This document shows positions 27,664 through 36,420 of a stretch of 64,000 nt of DNA, in pieces. This DNA comes from Thalassobacter stenotrophicus (GTDB lineage: Bacteria; Pseudomonadota; Alphaproteobacteria; Rhodobacterales; Rhodobacteraceae). The stretch lies in the NCBI RefSeq assembly GCF_001458315.1, contig NZ_CYRX01000007.1, positions 32,675 through 96,674 of the forward strand. Reading direction: 5' to 3'. The translations under genes and the position numbers were made by a program. Positions within the stretch are counted from its first letter, which is position 1. Each line of letters starts with the position of its first letter. The notes beneath the pieces were generated by a model. That model saw only the letters and a program-made list of their open reading frames with translations. It made no database searches and was not told where the DNA came from.

Positions 27664-29085
27664 ATGACTGCGTCCCCTGAGACCCCAAAATCCCTTTATG
27701 CGGCACGTGAGCCCATATTTCCGAAGCGTGTGTCAGGCTATTACCGGAACCTGAAATGGTGGATTCTGGCGGTAACGCTGGGCATCTATTACGTGATGCC
27801 GTGGATCCGCTGGGACCGTGGACCGAACCTGCCTGATCAGGCCGTCCTGTTGGACCTTGCGCATCGCCGTTTCTTTTTCTTTTGGATCGAAATCTGGCCG
27901 CACGAATTTTATTTTGTGGCGGGCCTTCTGATCATGGCAGGCTTGGGGCTATTTCTTTTTACGTCTGCGCTGGGCCGGGTTTGGTGCGGGTATTCCTGTC
28001 CGCAAACTGTTTGGACTGACCTTTTCATCCTCGTTGAACGTTGGATCGAAGGGGACCGTAACGCACGCCTACGGCTTTGGAAGTCGAAATGGGATGCCAA
28101 GAAAATCCGCCTTCGGATCACAAAGTGGGTGCTATGGTTGCTGATCTCGGTCGCTACGGGGGGGGCTTGGGTGTTTTATTTCACTGATGCGCCCAGGCTT
28201 CTGGTCGATTTGTTCGCGTTCGAGGCACATGCCGTTGCCTATACGACGATCGCGATCTTGACGCTTACGACCTTCGTGTTTGGTGGCTTCATGCGCGAGC
28301 AGGTTTGCATCTACATGTGTCCGTGGCCACGCATCCAGGCCGCAATGATGGACGAAGACACGCTCACAGTGGCCTACCGGGACTGGCGGGGTGAGCCGCG
28401 CGGCAAGAAGCATGAGAACGCAACCGGTGACTGCATCGATTGTATGGCCTGTGTGAATGTGTGCCCAACTGGGATCGACATTCGTGATGGCCAGCAAATG
28501 GCGTGCATCACCTGTGCACTGTGCATTGATGCCTGCGATGACATCATGGCCAAGGTCGGCAAACCGCGTGGTTTGATCGATTACATGGCTTTGACCGACG
28601 AAACCCTTGAGCGTGAAGGCAACGCGCCAAAGCCGATCATGAAGCATATTTTGCGCCCCCGGACGATGATTTACACGGCTCTTTGGGCCGGTATCGGCTT
28701 TGCGCTGGTCTTTTTATTATTCATCCGATCGCCAATCGACATGACGGTCGCGCCTGTGCGCAATCCGGTCAATGTGGTGTTGTCCGACGGCTCAATCCGC
28801 AACACCTACGACATCCGTCTGCGTAACATGAGCGGGACGGACAAACCTTTCTACATTTCCCTCAAGGGGGATGAGGCTCTGACGCTGCAACTAGAGGGCG
28901 CAGACGATCAGGTCGCAATGGTGCCCGCAAACGAGACCTTTTTGCAGCGTGTCTACGTGACTGCACCGCGCGGCAGTGGTCCGGCCACTGGCGATCGCAC
29001 CGAGTTCAGGTTCTGGATTGATGATTTCGTTAATTCCGCACGGGCTCATACTGACACTGTTTATTTTGGGAGGACGACAGAATGA
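27664..29085 (+). CDS. ccoG: Cytochrome c oxidase accessory protein CcoG (RdxA/FixG)
   Basis: A 473-residue membrane ferredoxin-like protein involved in copper handling for cbb3 oxidase assembly. It has the family N-terminus LYAAREPIFPKRVSGYYRNL, several helices, a CGYSCPQTVWTDLF segment, two 4Fe-4S motifs (CIDCMACVNVCP and CITCALCIDACD), and a C-terminal immunoglobulin-like domain. The start at MTASPETP (27664) follows the family; the frame is open back to 27595, inside the FNR box. The stop overlaps ccoH (ATGA). Confidence 0.94.
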   Translation: MTASPETPKSLYAAREPIFPKRVSGYYRNLKWWILAVTLGIYYVMPWIRWDRGPNLPDQAVLLDLAHRRFFFFWIEIWPHEFYFVAGLLIMAGLGLFLFTSALGRVWCGYSCPQTVWTDLFILVERWIEGDRNARLRLWKSKWDAKKIRLRITKWVLWLLISVATGGAWVFYFTDAPRLLVDLFAFEAHAVAYTTIAILTLTTFVFGGFMREQVCIYMCPWPRIQAAMMDEDTLTVAYRDWRGEPRGKKHENATGDCIDCMACVNVCPTGIDIRDGQQMACITCALCIDACDDIMAKVGKPRGLIDYMALTDETLEREGNAPKPIMKHILRPRTMIYTALWAGIGFALVFLLFIRSPIDMTVAPVRNPVNVVLSDGSIRNTYDIRLRNMSGTDKPFYISLKGDEALTLQLEGADDQVAMVPANETFLQRVYVTAPRGSGPATGDRTEFRFWIDDFVNSARAHTDTVYFGRTTE

Positions 29086-29558
29086 CTGACAACGACCAAG
29101 TGACAAGAAAAGAGCTAACAGGACGTAAAGTCTTTGCGATTATGGCAACCGGGTTTTCCGTGATCATCGGCGTCAACATCACAATGGCCTATTCCGCGAT
29201 CTCGACGTTTCCCGGTTTGGTCGTAAAAAACAGTTATGTCGCGAGCCAGAATTTTGACCGTGAGCGTAGCGCTCAAGAAGCGTTGGCATTGCAAATCGCC
29301 GCTGGCTACGACGCAGGTCAGATCAAGATTGTGGTTGATAGCCTCGCGGCCGTTCCGGTCGGTATCAAAAGCCTGAGCGCGACGGTCGGGCGCGCCACCC
29401 ATGCACGCTCTGATCTGACGCTGGATCTGCACAAAGCGGATGGCGTCTTTTCCGCACCCGCGGTGCTGGAGCCCGGCGCATGGGTCCTACGGCTGCGCGG
29501 TGAGGCGCAGGATGGCACCCCCTTCCGCCAGGATTTAGGTCTGGCCGTGCGTGGCTAG
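29082..29558 (+). CDS. ccoH: cbb3 oxidase maturation protein CcoH (FixH)
   Basis: A 158-residue protein with one N-terminal membrane helix (VFAIMATGFSVIIGVNITMAY) and a periplasmic domain containing the FixH pattern GLVVKNSYVASQNFD. It is needed for assembly of the oxidase with CcoI. It overlaps ccoG by 4 bp and ends 9 bp before ccoI. Confidence 0.93.
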   Translation: MTDNDQVTRKELTGRKVFAIMATGFSVIIGVNITMAYSAISTFPGLVVKNSYVASQNFDRERSAQEALALQIAAGYDAGQIKIVVDSLAAVPVGIKSLSATVGRATHARSDLTLDLHKADGVFSAPAVLEPGAWVLRLRGEAQDGTPFRQDLGLAVRG

Positions 29559-29567
29559 CATAGCGCA

Positions 29568-31757
29568 ATGACGGCAACTTTTGATCATTCTCGGCCAATG
29601 GCCTGTCCCGCTTGTGTGGGCGTGCCGGAGGGCGTTGCGGTTCAACCTGAGCCGGTTGAAAACGCACGCCTGATGGTGGCCTTGCCGGGAATTCACTGTG
29701 CCGCGTGCATTTCAGGCGTCGAACGGACGCTTGAACAGATTCCGGGTGTGGCCAAGTCGAGCGTGAACTTGACGATGCGGCGGGTCGCAATCCAAGCCGC
29801 ACCCTCTGTCGATATCCAGACCATAATCGATGCATTGGACAATGCAGGCTATGAGGCGCAGGAGCTGGATAGCAGCCTTTTGGCGCAATCTGACCGCGAT
29901 GACTATGGTCGCATGTTATTGATGAGGCTCGGCGTTGCGGGCTTTGCGATGATGAATGTCATGCTTTTGTCCGTTGCGGTGTGGTCCGGTGCGGACGCGG
30001 CAACACGCGATATGATGCACTGGATTTCTGCGGCGATTGCCTTGCCCGCGGTGGCGTTTGCCGGAATGCCTTTTTACACATCGGCACTTGCCGCACTGCG
30101 GGGGCGGCGCCTCAACATGGATGTGCCGATTACGCTTGCGATTTTACTCGCGGCGGGCACGTCGCTCTATGAGACGGCGCATGGGGGGCAGCATGCCTAT
30201 TTTGACGCTGCCGTGGCACTCGCGTTTTTCCTACTGACGGGGCGCTATCTAGAGCATCGGACGCGGTCATCCGCACGGTCAGCGGCGCAAGAACTTGCCG
30301 CGCTTGAGGTTCAGCGCGCGATCAAATGGGCCGATGGCACTGAGGTCACCGTTCCAGTGGCGCAAATCGCCGTCGGGGATGTTGTGATCGTGAAGCCCGG
30401 CGCGAATATTCCTGTCGACGGTGTCGTAATGACGGGTCAAAGCGAGGTGGACCGCTCCTTTATGACCGGTGAGGCTGTGCCGATGCTGGCGCAGCCGGGC
30501 ACGTCACTTTTCGCAGGTGAGATTAACTTGTCAGGGGTCCTTCATGTGCAGGCTTCAGCAGTCGGAAAAGACACTGAATTGCGGCGAATATCTGATATGG
30601 TCGCAATAGCGGAGGGCGGTAAAAGCAAATACTCAACCCTCGCGGATCGTGCCGTTCAGTTATACGCGCCCGGTGTGCATATTCTGTCGGCCGTAGCGGC
30701 GGTCGGTTGGTATATTTACACTCAAGATCTGAGGCTTGCGTTAAACATTGCAGCCGCAGTTTTGATTATCACATGCCCTTGCGCACTGGGCCTTGCGGTT
30801 CCGGCCGTGACGACCGCAGTGAGTGGGCGGTTGTTTCGAAAAGGCGTGCTGGTCAAGCATGAAACCGCCCTTGAGAGGTTGGCTGAGGTCGATACCGTGA
30901 TTTTTGATAAGACCGGTACCCTGACGCTGGGCACGCCAAAGAGTGATGATTTAGCCGGCTTGAACGAAGTGCAAAAAACAGTGCTGTTCGGGTTGGCAAA
31001 GGGTTCAGATCACCCGCTCAGCGCAGCGTTGAGCAAAACGCTTGCTGAGCAAAATGTTGTGGCAGCTGAGATTACGGATCTGACAGAGCATCCTGGTTGC
31101 GGAACTGAAGGGCGTTGGGCGGGAAAGCGCGTTCGGCTGGGCCGCGCAACATGGATGGGCGGAGAGCAAGGTGCGGGTCTGAGCGTGTGTTTTCAAATGG
31201 GCGACCTAGACCCCATTCGCCTCTCGTTCGATGAGGAGCTTCGCCAAGATGCTGCTGAGAGTGTTGCGGCTCTTAGATCGCGTGGGCTAGACGTGCAAAT
31301 ACTCTCCGGTGATGGTCCTCATGCGGTCAAGAGAGTTGCGCAATCCTTGGGCGGTCTCCCGTTTGAAGCTGAACAGACACCTATACAAAAAGCCGATACC
31401 ATCGCGGGTCTCGCAGCCGAAGGGCGGCGGGTTTTAATGATCGGCGACGGATTGAACGATACACTCGCGCTCGCGAATGCCCATGTATCGATGTCACCGG
31501 CAAGTGCCTTGAATGCGGCGCGCGTAGCCTCTGATTTTGTTTTGATCGACAAGGGGCTGGGCGGGCTTGATGGGGTATTCGACTTAGCGCACCAAGCCCG
31601 CAGCCGCATTGTTGAAAACCTCAGCTTGGCCTCATTTTACAACCTTATTGCTGTGCCTTTGGCCATTGCGGGCATGGCGACGCCGTTGATCGCTGCACTC
31701 GCAATGTCTGCATCCTCACTCACCGTTACGCTGAATGCGATACGGTTGAAATCATAG
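29568..31757 (+). CDS. ccoI: Copper-exporting P1B-type ATPase CcoI (FixI)
   Basis: A 729-residue P-type ATPase supplying copper for the cbb3 CuB centre. In order: an N-terminal CPAC site, the heavy-metal domain with IHCAACISGVERTL, membrane helices, the ion-channel motif ITCPCALGLAVP, the phosphorylation motif FDKTGTLTLG, the nucleotide-binding HP pair (GSDHPLSAALS) and the hinge MIGDGLNDTLALANA. All catalytic motifs are intact. It lies in the ccoGHIS operon. Confidence 0.96.
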   Translation: MTATFDHSRPMACPACVGVPEGVAVQPEPVENARLMVALPGIHCAACISGVERTLEQIPGVAKSSVNLTMRRVAIQAAPSVDIQTIIDALDNAGYEAQELDSSLLAQSDRDDYGRMLLMRLGVAGFAMMNVMLLSVAVWSGADAATRDMMHWISAAIALPAVAFAGMPFYTSALAALRGRRLNMDVPITLAILLAAGTSLYETAHGGQHAYFDAAVALAFFLLTGRYLEHRTRSSARSAAQELAALEVQRAIKWADGTEVTVPVAQIAVGDVVIVKPGANIPVDGVVMTGQSEVDRSFMTGEAVPMLAQPGTSLFAGEINLSGVLHVQASAVGKDTELRRISDMVAIAEGGKSKYSTLADRAVQLYAPGVHILSAVAAVGWYIYTQDLRLALNIAAAVLIITCPCALGLAVPAVTTAVSGRLFRKGVLVKHETALERLAEVDTVIFDKTGTLTLGTPKSDDLAGLNEVQKTVLFGLAKGSDHPLSAALSKTLAEQNVVAAEITDLTEHPGCGTEGRWAGKRVRLGRATWMGGEQGAGLSVCFQMGDLDPIRLSFDEELRQDAAESVAALRSRGLDVQILSGDGPHAVKRVAQSLGGLPFEAEQTPIQKADTIAGLAAEGRRVLMIGDGLNDTLALANAHVSMSPASALNAARVASDFVLIDKGLGGLDGVFDLAHQARSRIVENLSLASFYNLIAVPLAIAGMATPLIAALAMSASSLTVTLNAIRLKS

Positions 31758-31773
31758 GAAGAGGAGGCCCCGC

Positions 31774-31932
31774 ATGGACGTACTCGCAGTGTTGATCCCT
31801 ATCTCGTTGTTGTTGGGCGCGGTCGGCTTGGTCGCTTTCATCTGGACACTAAAGACCCGGCAATACGATGATCCTGAAGGCGATGCGCAACGCATTTTGC
31901 GTTCCGACTACGACGACTACCCCAAGCCCTAG
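31774..31932 (+). CDS. ccoS: cbb3-type oxidase assembly protein CcoS
   Basis: A 52-residue protein: a single helix starting MDVLAVLIPISLLLGAVGLV followed by FIWTLKTRQYDDPEGDAQRI, the family's diagnostic region, ending SDYDDYPKP. AGGAAGAGGAGG lies just upstream. It is short but unmistakable by sequence and position, closing the ccoGHIS operon. Its stop overlaps the convergent flagellar gene by 4 bp. Confidence 0.95.
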   Translation: MDVLAVLIPISLLLGAVGLVAFIWTLKTRQYDDPEGDAQRILRSDYDDYPKP

Positions 31933-32441
31933 GCCGTTTCTCTAACCCGCTCAATTGATTGCTGAACACGCCGCGCGAGAGACCCAGGCAGCTGACGCAA
32001 CACAGCGGCCTTTGTCTTGGCGTCTTGGTTCTGCAGGACGATGGCGATGACCGCTGGATGCTCTTTCGGCAGATCGCTCTCTTCGATTAAGGCCGCTATC
32101 GTGCTGCGGACAACTGGTTTTGCAAGCATACCGTTGCTTGGTTTTGGGCTGGGCTTTGGGGGCATTTGTTTCTTGCTCGGTTCAAGTCGTGCCAATAAAT
32201 CCCGCGCGCTCTGCATGAGCGTTTCACGGCTGGGCATCGTATTTGGACTGCCTTGGGCGGCACGATCTTGTTGCTGAAGGGCCTTCGCTTTCTGCGTCAA
32301 ATCATCCAGATGATCTTGCCCGCCTTGTTTGTCGATCAGTGCGAGCAGTATGCGCGCCCGTTCTGCATTTGATGCCTCCAAGGGCAGTCGCGCTTCGGGG
32401 CTGGGGCAGGCTTCGGCGGCGGGTTGTGGGTCTGGTGTCAT
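31929..32441 (-). CDS. Flagellar-cluster protein with a FliG middle-domain-like segment
   Basis: A 170-residue protein whose N-terminal half is Pro/Ala-rich and probably disordered. The last 60 residues contain EHPAVIAIVLQNQDAKTKAA followed by VLRQLPGSLARRVQ. This closely resembles the EHPQ...IALIL...LP pattern of the FliG middle domain, which binds FliM. It is far too short to be FliG and lacks the C-terminal torque helix. The start at 32441 has AAGGAG upstream and sits 11 bp after fliP. A switch-complex or export-gate accessory role is an inference. Confidence 0.7.
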   Translation of the reverse strand: MTPDPQPAAEACPSPEARLPLEASNAERARILLALIDKQGGQDHLDDLTQKAKALQQQDRAAQGSPNTMPSRETLMQSARDLLARLEPSKKQMPPKPSPKPSNGMLAKPVVRSTIAALIEESDLPKEHPAVIAIVLQNQDAKTKAAVLRQLPGSLARRVQQSIERVRETA

Positions 32442-32451
32442 TGGGGGCTCC

Positions 32452-33171
32452 TTAGAAATAACTGCGCACCAAGGCGCTTGTGACCAACGTCCAGCCATCC
32501 GCGACCACAAAGAATGCGAGCTTGAATGGGAGGGCGACAACTGCGGGGGGGACCATCATCATACCCATGGACATAAGAATGGCAGCTACGACCATATCGA
32601 TGATCAAAAAGGGCAGAAAAACGAGAAATCCGATTTGGAATGCACGTGAGATTTCACTGAGCAAAAACGCAGGCACCAACACGGATAGCGGAGGTTCTTG
32701 GGCGGAAATCTCCTCTGATTGTGTGCGCATATCGATCATCGCATCCAGCGTCTCGGGGTCCACGCGAGCCCCCATGAAGACCTGAAATGGTGCCATCGTC
32801 TCGCCGAATGCGGTGCCTATATCCATCGTGCCTTCGACCAGAGGCGAGAGGCCATTTTGCCAAGCGCTGGTAAATACCGGCTCCATAACAAAATAGGTTA
32901 GGAACAATGCCAAACTCACGATCAACATGTTGGGCGGGGATTGTTGCAAGCCGATTGCTTGCCGCAGGATCGACAGAACCGTCACGATAAACGGAAAACA
33001 CGTGACCATGATCGCTAGTCCGGGCGCAAGGCTGAGAACAGTGATTAGAGCGATCAATTGCAAAGTGCGCGCGGTTAGCGCGTTTTCCTCTCCCAGTGAA
33101 ATTGCGATCTCCTGCGCGTTGGCGGGTGCGACAATCGCTAGGAAAAATATCAGGGTTAGAAACGCCCTCAT
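32452..33171 (-). CDS. fliP: Flagellar export-gate protein FliP
   Basis: A 239-residue core component of the flagellar type III export channel. It has a cleavable signal peptide (MRAFLTLIFFLAIVAPANAQ), the helix pair with LIALITVLSLAPGLAIMVTC then FPFIVTVLSILRQAIG, the AFLLSEISRAFQIGFLVFLP segment, and the C-terminal MGMMMVPPAVVALPFKL. All are family hallmarks. It overlaps the fliN stop by 4 bp (ATGA). Confidence 0.97.
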   Translation of the reverse strand: MRAFLTLIFFLAIVAPANAQEIAISLGEENALTARTLQLIALITVLSLAPGLAIMVTCFPFIVTVLSILRQAIGLQQSPPNMLIVSLALFLTYFVMEPVFTSAWQNGLSPLVEGTMDIGTAFGETMAPFQVFMGARVDPETLDAMIDMRTQSEEISAQEPPLSVLVPAFLLSEISRAFQIGFLVFLPFLIIDMVVAAILMSMGMMMVPPAVVALPFKLAFFVVADGWTLVTSALVRSYF

Positions 33172-33437
33172 AGGCTTTCGTCAGCCTTTGCGACTTCGGT
33201 CAGCCGAACGGCCAATTGGCCCGATTGATCTCCATCCAATTCTTGCAGTTCGCCCCGCGCGATCAACCGATCCCCGACGTACAACTCGACTGGATCACTG
33301 ATGGAGCGATCAAGCTCGATGATACTGTCTTGCTCAAAGGCTAATAACTGCGAGACCGTGGGCCGGGCGCGACCAACAGAAACCGAGACCTCGACTGGTA
33401 TGCGCGCAAACGGGCTGGTCGTGTGAGTGTCATCCAT
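33168..33437 (-). CDS. fliN: Flagellar motor switch protein FliN
   Basis: An 89-residue C-ring component consisting of the SpoA/FliN C-terminal domain only: RIPVEVSVSVGRARPTVSQL, then IIELDRSISDPVELYVGDRL and IARGELQ. Length is on the short side for FliN but complete for the domain. Start MDDTHTT at 33437 uses AAAGGA about 9 bp upstream; the upstream in-frame ATGs overlap the fliH end. The reading frames of fliH and fliN overlap by 8 bp. Confidence 0.92.
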   Translation of the reverse strand: MDDTHTTSPFARIPVEVSVSVGRARPTVSQLLAFEQDSIIELDRSISDPVELYVGDRLIARGELQELDGDQSGQLAVRLTEVAKADESL

Positions 33438-34053
33438 TGAGAACATCCTTTTCATCGGTTAGATTGGTGGGCCTGTCATCGGATAAGACCGCTTCAAAAG
33501 CAGTTTCGATCCCGTCGACAACGTGCAAAATGTCGATGGACCGACCAGTGGAGCCCAGCTTGAGGTGCGCTTGGGTCAACCCCAATGCGGCGTCTGCTGA
33601 GAGTTTGACTTGTGGAGTGTCAGGGTGCGCTTCGAGCAAAGTGGTCACCGCATTTAGTTCTTCGTGTGACACGCGAATTTCTATTTCTGCCTGCGCTGCG
33701 TCTTGGGCGAGGGCCACGACTTCATCCAACAAGCGCTGCCGACATCCGCTCTGCGCAAGCGCCGGGAGGAGTTTTTGAACAATATCCGCGAGAAGAGGTT
33801 TGAGCTCTGCCAAGATTTCGCTACGCGCGTGGTCCACCGTCAGGTGCGAATCAGAAAGCCGTTTGCCGAGGGCTTCCGCGATATGCGTTTGGTCGCGCTT
33901 GGAGCGCTCAAGGCAATCGTCCCAACCAGCTTGATACCCTGTTTCGTATATTTCTGTCGTATCAATCGCGGGCGCGGCCTCGGTTGTGGCTTCAACATCT
34001 CTAGGTGGAGCGGCACCGAATTCTTCGAGCGAAAGGCGGGAAAAAGAACTCAT
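33430..34053 (-). CDS. fliH: FliH-like flagellar export ATPase regulator
   Basis: A 207-residue acidic, mostly helical protein. The GYQAGWDDCLERSKRDQ region, a long helical middle, and the C-terminal domain with RVSHEELNAVTTLLEAH and the VKLSADAALGLTQAHLKLG beta-hairpin correspond to the FliH/YscL fold that binds the FliI ATPase. Identity is low, so the assignment rests partly on position between fliF and fliN. Confidence 0.75.
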   Translation of the reverse strand: MSSFSRLSLEEFGAAPPRDVEATTEAAPAIDTTEIYETGYQAGWDDCLERSKRDQTHIAEALGKRLSDSHLTVDHARSEILAELKPLLADIVQKLLPALAQSGCRQRLLDEVVALAQDAAQAEIEIRVSHEELNAVTTLLEAHPDTPQVKLSADAALGLTQAHLKLGSTGRSIDILHVVDGIETAFEAVLSDDRPTNLTDEKDVLNG

Positions 34054-34056
34054 GCT

Positions 34057-35796
34057 TTACGCCTTTTCTTCCATCCATCCACGCAGGATTTCGACAGTTT
34101 CCTCGCGCCGATCCTCAATCAGTTTGCGTAGCCGATCGACGGGATCTTCGTCCTCGTTGTTGTCCCCGGATGCCATGTTGAAGGCAGGCAAATCCGGGAG
34201 ATCACCGCCTTGGCCAGATAGGTTCGCCATGTCGAAGTCTGAGACAGTGCCCATTTGAGGCATCGCAAATGGTGCATTATCCTCCTCAATTGTCCCGCTA
34301 AGCGCAGGCAAATCCGGTAAGTCGGGCAAGGACGGTGCAGGTGCAGCCGGTGGTGCCATGGAGGGTAGCGCACGGGCGGACCCACTAGGGGGCGTCGCAG
34401 TTCCTTCCGGCACGGGCAATGCGGCTGAGGCGGTAGCTGTCGCGTCGGATTTGAGGGCTGGTCGTACCACAAAAAGACCCAACAGCAGTGCAACAAGCCC
34501 GAGCAGTGTGACCTGTATGAGGTTTTGAATGTCCAGCCGATCCATGATTCCAGAGGCGCTTGTGAATTCTGCCTCGGGGACCTGTTGGTAGGCTTGATTG
34601 AATTGAAGCGTCTGCAATGAGATCGTATCACCGCGCTCCGCGTCAAATCCAACCGCCGACTCGACGAGCTGTTTGAGAGCGTTGAGTTCGTCTGCAGAAC
34701 GCGGTTGCCACTCAGTTCCGCCGTCTGCATCTGTTGTGGTCGTTCCATCGACGAGGACCGCAACGGAGATACGTTTGATCGCACCGGGGCCTCGTTTGAT
34801 TTCACGCTCGGTGGCGGACACATCGTAGTTAATACGCTCTCTCGTCGATGCATTCTGCGCATTAGAGGAACTGCCTGCACCACCTGCATCACCCTCTGGC
34901 AGATTGCTCGCCACAGTAACCGCGCCGCCTGCGCCAGAATTAGAGCTTTCACGCGTTGTCTCTTCGCTATCAGTGCTGATTACGATGCGGCTATTGGGGT
35001 CGAGTGTGCGCTGCACCAAGGTCTCTGCGGCGCGGTCCGTTTCAACGCTGACTTCAACGACATAGCTGTTTGGACCAACGCGCGCTGACATAAGGCGCTC
35101 AACGCGCTTTTGCAAAGCCACCGCGCGGCTTTCTTGGTCAAGTCCAGAAACCTGATCCGCATCTGCAGAAACAATGCGGCCCGTCTGCCCATCAATTACA
35201 GTGACATCCTCGGGCATAAGGCCCGTAACGGCAGAGGCGACCAAGAATTGAATCGCCCGCGCTTGCGGTTCTGAGATTGCGCCTCCGCTGGTCATTAAGG
35301 TGACGGATGCCGTGGTCGTGGATTTGCGTTGGAACGGTGTGTTGTTTGCATTGGCGATGTGTACGCGGGCACTTTTGATGCCTGCACTGCCAGCTAAGGT
35401 GCGTGCAAGCTCGCCCTCTTTTGCCCGCCAATAGGCTGCGTCAAACATTTGGGATGTCGTCCCAAATCCAGTCATTTGTTCAAGGATTTCGTAGCCGTTC
35501 GCCCCTGTTTGGGGCAGTCCCTCAGCGGCCAGTGTCATTCGCAGACTGTCGCGCCGGTTGCTTTCTACAAAAATGCTTGTGCCGCGCACTTCATGTTTGG
35601 CGCCTTGTGCTTCTAACGAGGCAACGACTTCGCCCGCTGAGTTGGCATCAAGTCCGGCATAAAGAAGCGACATGCTGGGAGCACTGGCGATGCGCGCCAT
35701 CATCAAGACCATGACGAAGACCCCCACGGTTGCGGCCCCGACAATAATGCGGCGTTGCAGCGGAAGCTTGTTCCAGAAGGACAGCAGGTTCTCCAC
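34057..35796 (-). CDS. fliF: Flagellar MS-ring protein FliF
   Basis: A 579-residue MS-ring subunit. The first helix is RRIIVGAATVGVFVMVLMMA; the ring-building motifs include LLYAGLDANSAGEVVASLEA and ARVHIANANNTPFQRKS. A long Ser/Gly-rich periplasmic region precedes the second helix (VTLLGLVALLLGLFVVRPAL). The cytoplasmic C-terminus (DPVDRLRKLIEDRREETVEI) is the FliG-binding tail. It heads the leftward operon fliF-fliH-fliN-fliP and is divergent from fliL. Confidence 0.97.
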   Translation of the reverse strand: MENLLSFWNKLPLQRRIIVGAATVGVFVMVLMMARIASAPSMSLLYAGLDANSAGEVVASLEAQGAKHEVRGTSIFVESNRRDSLRMTLAAEGLPQTGANGYEILEQMTGFGTTSQMFDAAYWRAKEGELARTLAGSAGIKSARVHIANANNTPFQRKSTTTASVTLMTSGGAISEPQARAIQFLVASAVTGLMPEDVTVIDGQTGRIVSADADQVSGLDQESRAVALQKRVERLMSARVGPNSYVVEVSVETDRAAETLVQRTLDPNSRIVISTDSEETTRESSNSGAGGAVTVASNLPEGDAGGAGSSSNAQNASTRERINYDVSATEREIKRGPGAIKRISVAVLVDGTTTTDADGGTEWQPRSADELNALKQLVESAVGFDAERGDTISLQTLQFNQAYQQVPEAEFTSASGIMDRLDIQNLIQVTLLGLVALLLGLFVVRPALKSDATATASAALPVPEGTATPPSGSARALPSMAPPAAPAPSLPDLPDLPALSGTIEEDNAPFAMPQMGTVSDFDMANLSGQGGDLPDLPAFNMASGDNNEDEDPVDRLRKLIEDRREETVEILRGWMEEKA

Positions 35797-35859
35797 GATC
35801 TTCTCCTTATGTACGCGGACGTTCTGCCCGGGTCTTGAGAGTAAGATTGCGCATTCGCC

Positions 35860-35874
35860 TTAATAATCGGTTAG
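35860..35874. promoter_or_regulatory. CtrA-like site between fliF and fliL
   Basis: TTAA-TAATCGG-TTAG matches the full CtrA consensus TTAA-N7-TTAA at 7 of 8 fixed positions. It is centred in the 114-bp gap of the divergent flagellar operons. CtrA control of flagellar genes is established in Rhodobacterales; use of this exact site is inference. Confidence 0.5.
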
Positions 35875-35910
35875 CCAAACGGTGGTTATAGTCGGACGTG
35901 ACAAAAAAAG

Positions 35911-36411
35911 ATGGACGCCCAAATGGCTGAGAGCGACGAAACCAAAGATGCCCCTTCTAAGAAGGCCAGCAAGCTACCGCTTATCCTTGCGATTGTTGTC
36001 GCGCTCGTAGGTGGGGGCGGGGCTTTCTTCTTTATGTATACGAGTGGGGACGGCACGCCCACGGAAGTCGTAGAGGCTGCCCCCGAGGAAAAAACGCTTA
36101 GCCCACTTGCCGATTTAGCCTTTGTTCCGCTGCCCCCAATGGTGATCGCCTTGGGTGATAGTTCCTCGAATCGATTGCTGCGGTTCCAGGCGCAGCTTGA
36201 GGTTTCATCAGGTGATGAGGAGGCGGTCTCTTTTCTTGAGCCGCGGATTATGGACGTCCTGAATACGTATCTTCGTGCAGTAGCTGTCGAAGACTTAGAA
36301 AGTCGTCGCGCTCTTATTCGTCTCCGGGCTCAGATGCTGCGCCGCATTCAGATCGTGACGGGAGGGGATCACGTCCGTGACCTTCTGATCACAGAATTTG
36401 TTTTAACGTGA
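35911..36411 (+). CDS. fliL: Flagellar basal-body-associated protein FliL
   Basis: A 166-residue protein with a short charged cytoplasmic tail, one helix (LPLILAIVVALVGGGGAFFF) and a periplasmic SPFH-like domain including FVPLPPMVIALGDSS and RALIRLRAQMLRRI. It forms a ring around the stator and supports torque. ATGs at 35911 and 35923 are both possible starts. It is the first gene of the rightward flagellar operon. Confidence 0.93.
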   Translation: MDAQMAESDETKDAPSKKASKLPLILAIVVALVGGGGAFFFMYTSGDGTPTEVVEAAPEEKTLSPLADLAFVPLPPMVIALGDSSSNRLLRFQAQLEVSSGDEEAVSFLEPRIMDVLNTYLRAVAVEDLESRRALIRLRAQMLRRIQIVTGGDHVRDLLITEFVLT

Positions 36412-36420
36412 GGTTGTCGA

